Below, piece by piece: positions 4,820 through 5,654 of a stretch of DNA of 5,654 nt (positions are counted from its first letter, which is position 1; the number at the start of each line of letters is the position of its first letter). Origin of the DNA: Desulfobulbaceae bacterium (GTDB taxonomy: Bacteria > Desulfobacterota > Desulfobulbia > Desulfobulbales > Desulfocapsaceae); NCBI GenBank assembly GCA_030632405.1, contig DAOVUU010000194.1:1-5654 (forward strand). Reading direction: 5' to 3'. The notes under the pieces were generated by a model, which worked only from the letters and a program-made list of their open reading frames with translations, did no database searches and was not told the DNA's origin. A program made the position numbers and the translations under genes.

Positions 4820-5654
4820 ATGAAGAAGACGGAAATTGATTATTGGATGACAGCCATGCTGGATTCCCACAGTAATGTTTCAGATTTGAACATTACTGTA
4901 GGCAAGGTGCTGCAGGTCGAGTCGGCGGGTCAACTCGTTCCTGTTCAGGTTGTTCCGCCGGTGGACGAGCTGACACCATTTCAAACCGAAACTTTTGCTT
5001 TGAATCTGATAGGAAACAATAAGCGCCTGTTGAAAGATCTGGTCGAAACGGGATCATGTGATCTTTCCTATTCGCTTAGCGACAAGGCTCGATTCAGGGT
5101 GAATATTTTTACTCAGAAAGGATATTTTACCACAGTTCTGAGAAAGCTTGAAACCGAAGTTCCGTCGATTGAAAGTATGCAATTTCCAGATGCCTTTGGG
5201 AAAATGGCAACAGAATTAAATGGTCTTGTTCTCTTTACCGGTGCTACAGGTACTGGTAAAACGACATCTCTTGCAGCTCTGCTTGACAGAATTAATCACC
5301 AGCGCTCAGTACATGTGATTACTCTGGAAGATCCTATCGAATATATTCATCAGCAACATAAGTCGACGTTTAATCAGAGGGAACTTGGGAATGATTTCAG
5401 CAGCTTTGCTGTGGGAATGCGTGCTGCCCTGCGCCAGGCTCCAAAAGTTATTCTGGTAGGTGAAATGCGTGACAGGGAAACCCTGGAAATAGGTTTGACA
5501 GCTGCAGAAACAGGGCACCTTGTGCTCTCGACACTTCATACCATCGATGCAGGACAGACCATAAATCGTATGCTAGGCATGTTCGAGAAGGAAGAACAGC
5601 CGCAGATCCGCAACAGGCTCGTTGATACCGTCAGATGGATTGTCGGGCAGCGCC
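4820..5654 (+). CDS. pilT: PilT/PilU-family type IV pilus retraction ATPase, C-terminus beyond window
   Basis: This is a hexameric cytoplasmic ATPase of the secretion-ATPase superfamily, which in PilT proteins depolymerises type IV pili for retraction and twitching. The 278 visible codons cover the N-terminal PAS-like domain (SDLNITVG at 21-28; RFRVNIFTQKG at 91-101) and most of the RecA-like domain. Walker A is GATGTGKTT (141-149), the Asp box is ITLEDPIEY (167-175), Walker B is ILVGEMRD (211-218) and the His box is TGHLVLSTLHT (231-241). EMRD and the His box separate it from PilB-type extension ATPases. The Walker A loop uses GATGTGKTT rather than the commoner GPTGSGKST, a conservative change. 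Which PilT paralogue it is, and whether it is closer to PilU, cannot be judged without the C-terminal AIRNLI region. The start ATG follows GGGGGAG by four bases. It is transcribed away from the oxidoreductase unit, and no functional link between the two is evident. Confidence 0.92.
   Translation, partial: MKKTEIDYWMTAMLDSHSNVSDLNITVGKVLQVESAGQLVPVQVVPPVDELTPFQTETFALNLIGNNKRLLKDLVETGSCDLSYSLSDKARFRVNIFTQKGYFTTVLRKLETEVPSIESMQFPDAFGKMATELNGLVLFTGATGTGKTTSLAALLDRINHQRSVHVITLEDPIEYIHQQHKSTFNQRELGNDFSSFAVGMRAALRQAPKVILVGEMRDRETLEIGLTAAETGHLVLSTLHTIDAGQTINRMLGMFEKEEQPQIRNRLVDTVRWIVGQR
4869..4899. repeat. Perfect 11-bp inverted repeat inside the start of pilT
   Basis: ACAGTAATGTT (4869-4879) and AACATTACTGT (4889-4899) are exact inverted copies around a nine-base centre, covering codons 17-27 of pilT and the conserved Ser-Asp-Leu motif. 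It could form an mRNA hairpin shortly after the start codon or act as a DNA dyad with arm centres 20 bases apart. No T run follows, so it is not a typical terminator. Confidence 0.6.

Noticed and set aside
5234..5260. Inverted repeat TTTACCGGT / ACTGGTAAA in pilT
   Set aside because: It coincides with the Walker A codons, where the Gly-Thr-rich sequence readily gives such symmetry; one position is only a G-T pair.
1..5654. A wholly new defence, mobile or toxin-antitoxin system
   Set aside because: All four genes belong to known metabolic or pilus families, and no nuclease, integrase, repeat array or toxin-like small gene is visible.

Overview
The window carries four protein genes in two divergent units. 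On the minus strand, reading right to left, is a three-gene unit: an iron-sulfur flavoprotein of the GltD type (2551-4329), a 2-oxoacid:acceptor oxidoreductase alpha subunit with a fused gamma domain (627-2483), and the matching thiamine-diphosphate beta subunit (630 down to 1, cut by the window edge). On the plus strand, from 4820 to the right edge, is the first part of a PilT/PilU-family type IV pilus retraction ATPase. No tRNA, rRNA, CRISPR array, transposase or phage gene is visible.

The gene content suggests an anaerobic Gram-negative bacterium, most likely of the Desulfobacterota (former Deltaproteobacteria), where KorAB-type oxidoreductases, GltD-like iron-sulfur flavoproteins and several PilT paralogues are common. 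This rests on remembered protein resemblance only and is moderate to low confidence. Shine-Dalgarno sequences are of the usual AGGAG type and one gene appears to start with TTG.

The three minus-strand genes read as one metabolic module. The beta and alpha/gamma chains would oxidatively decarboxylate a 2-oxoacid (2-oxoglutarate is the best guess) to an acyl-CoA, or carry out the reverse carboxylation. The flavoprotein, with FAD and NAD(P)H folds and a C-terminal two-cluster ferredoxin domain, would pass electrons between the oxidoreductase and NAD(P)(H). This matches the composition I recall for the 2-oxoglutarate:NADP+ oxidoreductase of Azoarcus evansii, so the system is recognisable rather than new. 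The alpha and beta genes overlap by four bases (ATGA) and are probably translationally coupled. The flavoprotein and alpha genes are 67 bases apart.

The divergent intergenic region (4330-4819, 490 bases) is the least explained part. It holds a plausible extended -10 promoter for pilT, a near-perfect dyad over its -35, a canonical G-quadruplex motif, an imperfect palindrome, and a weak promoter candidate for the minus-strand unit. An 11-bp perfect inverted repeat lies just inside the pilT coding region. These non-coding structures are the main items for follow-up.
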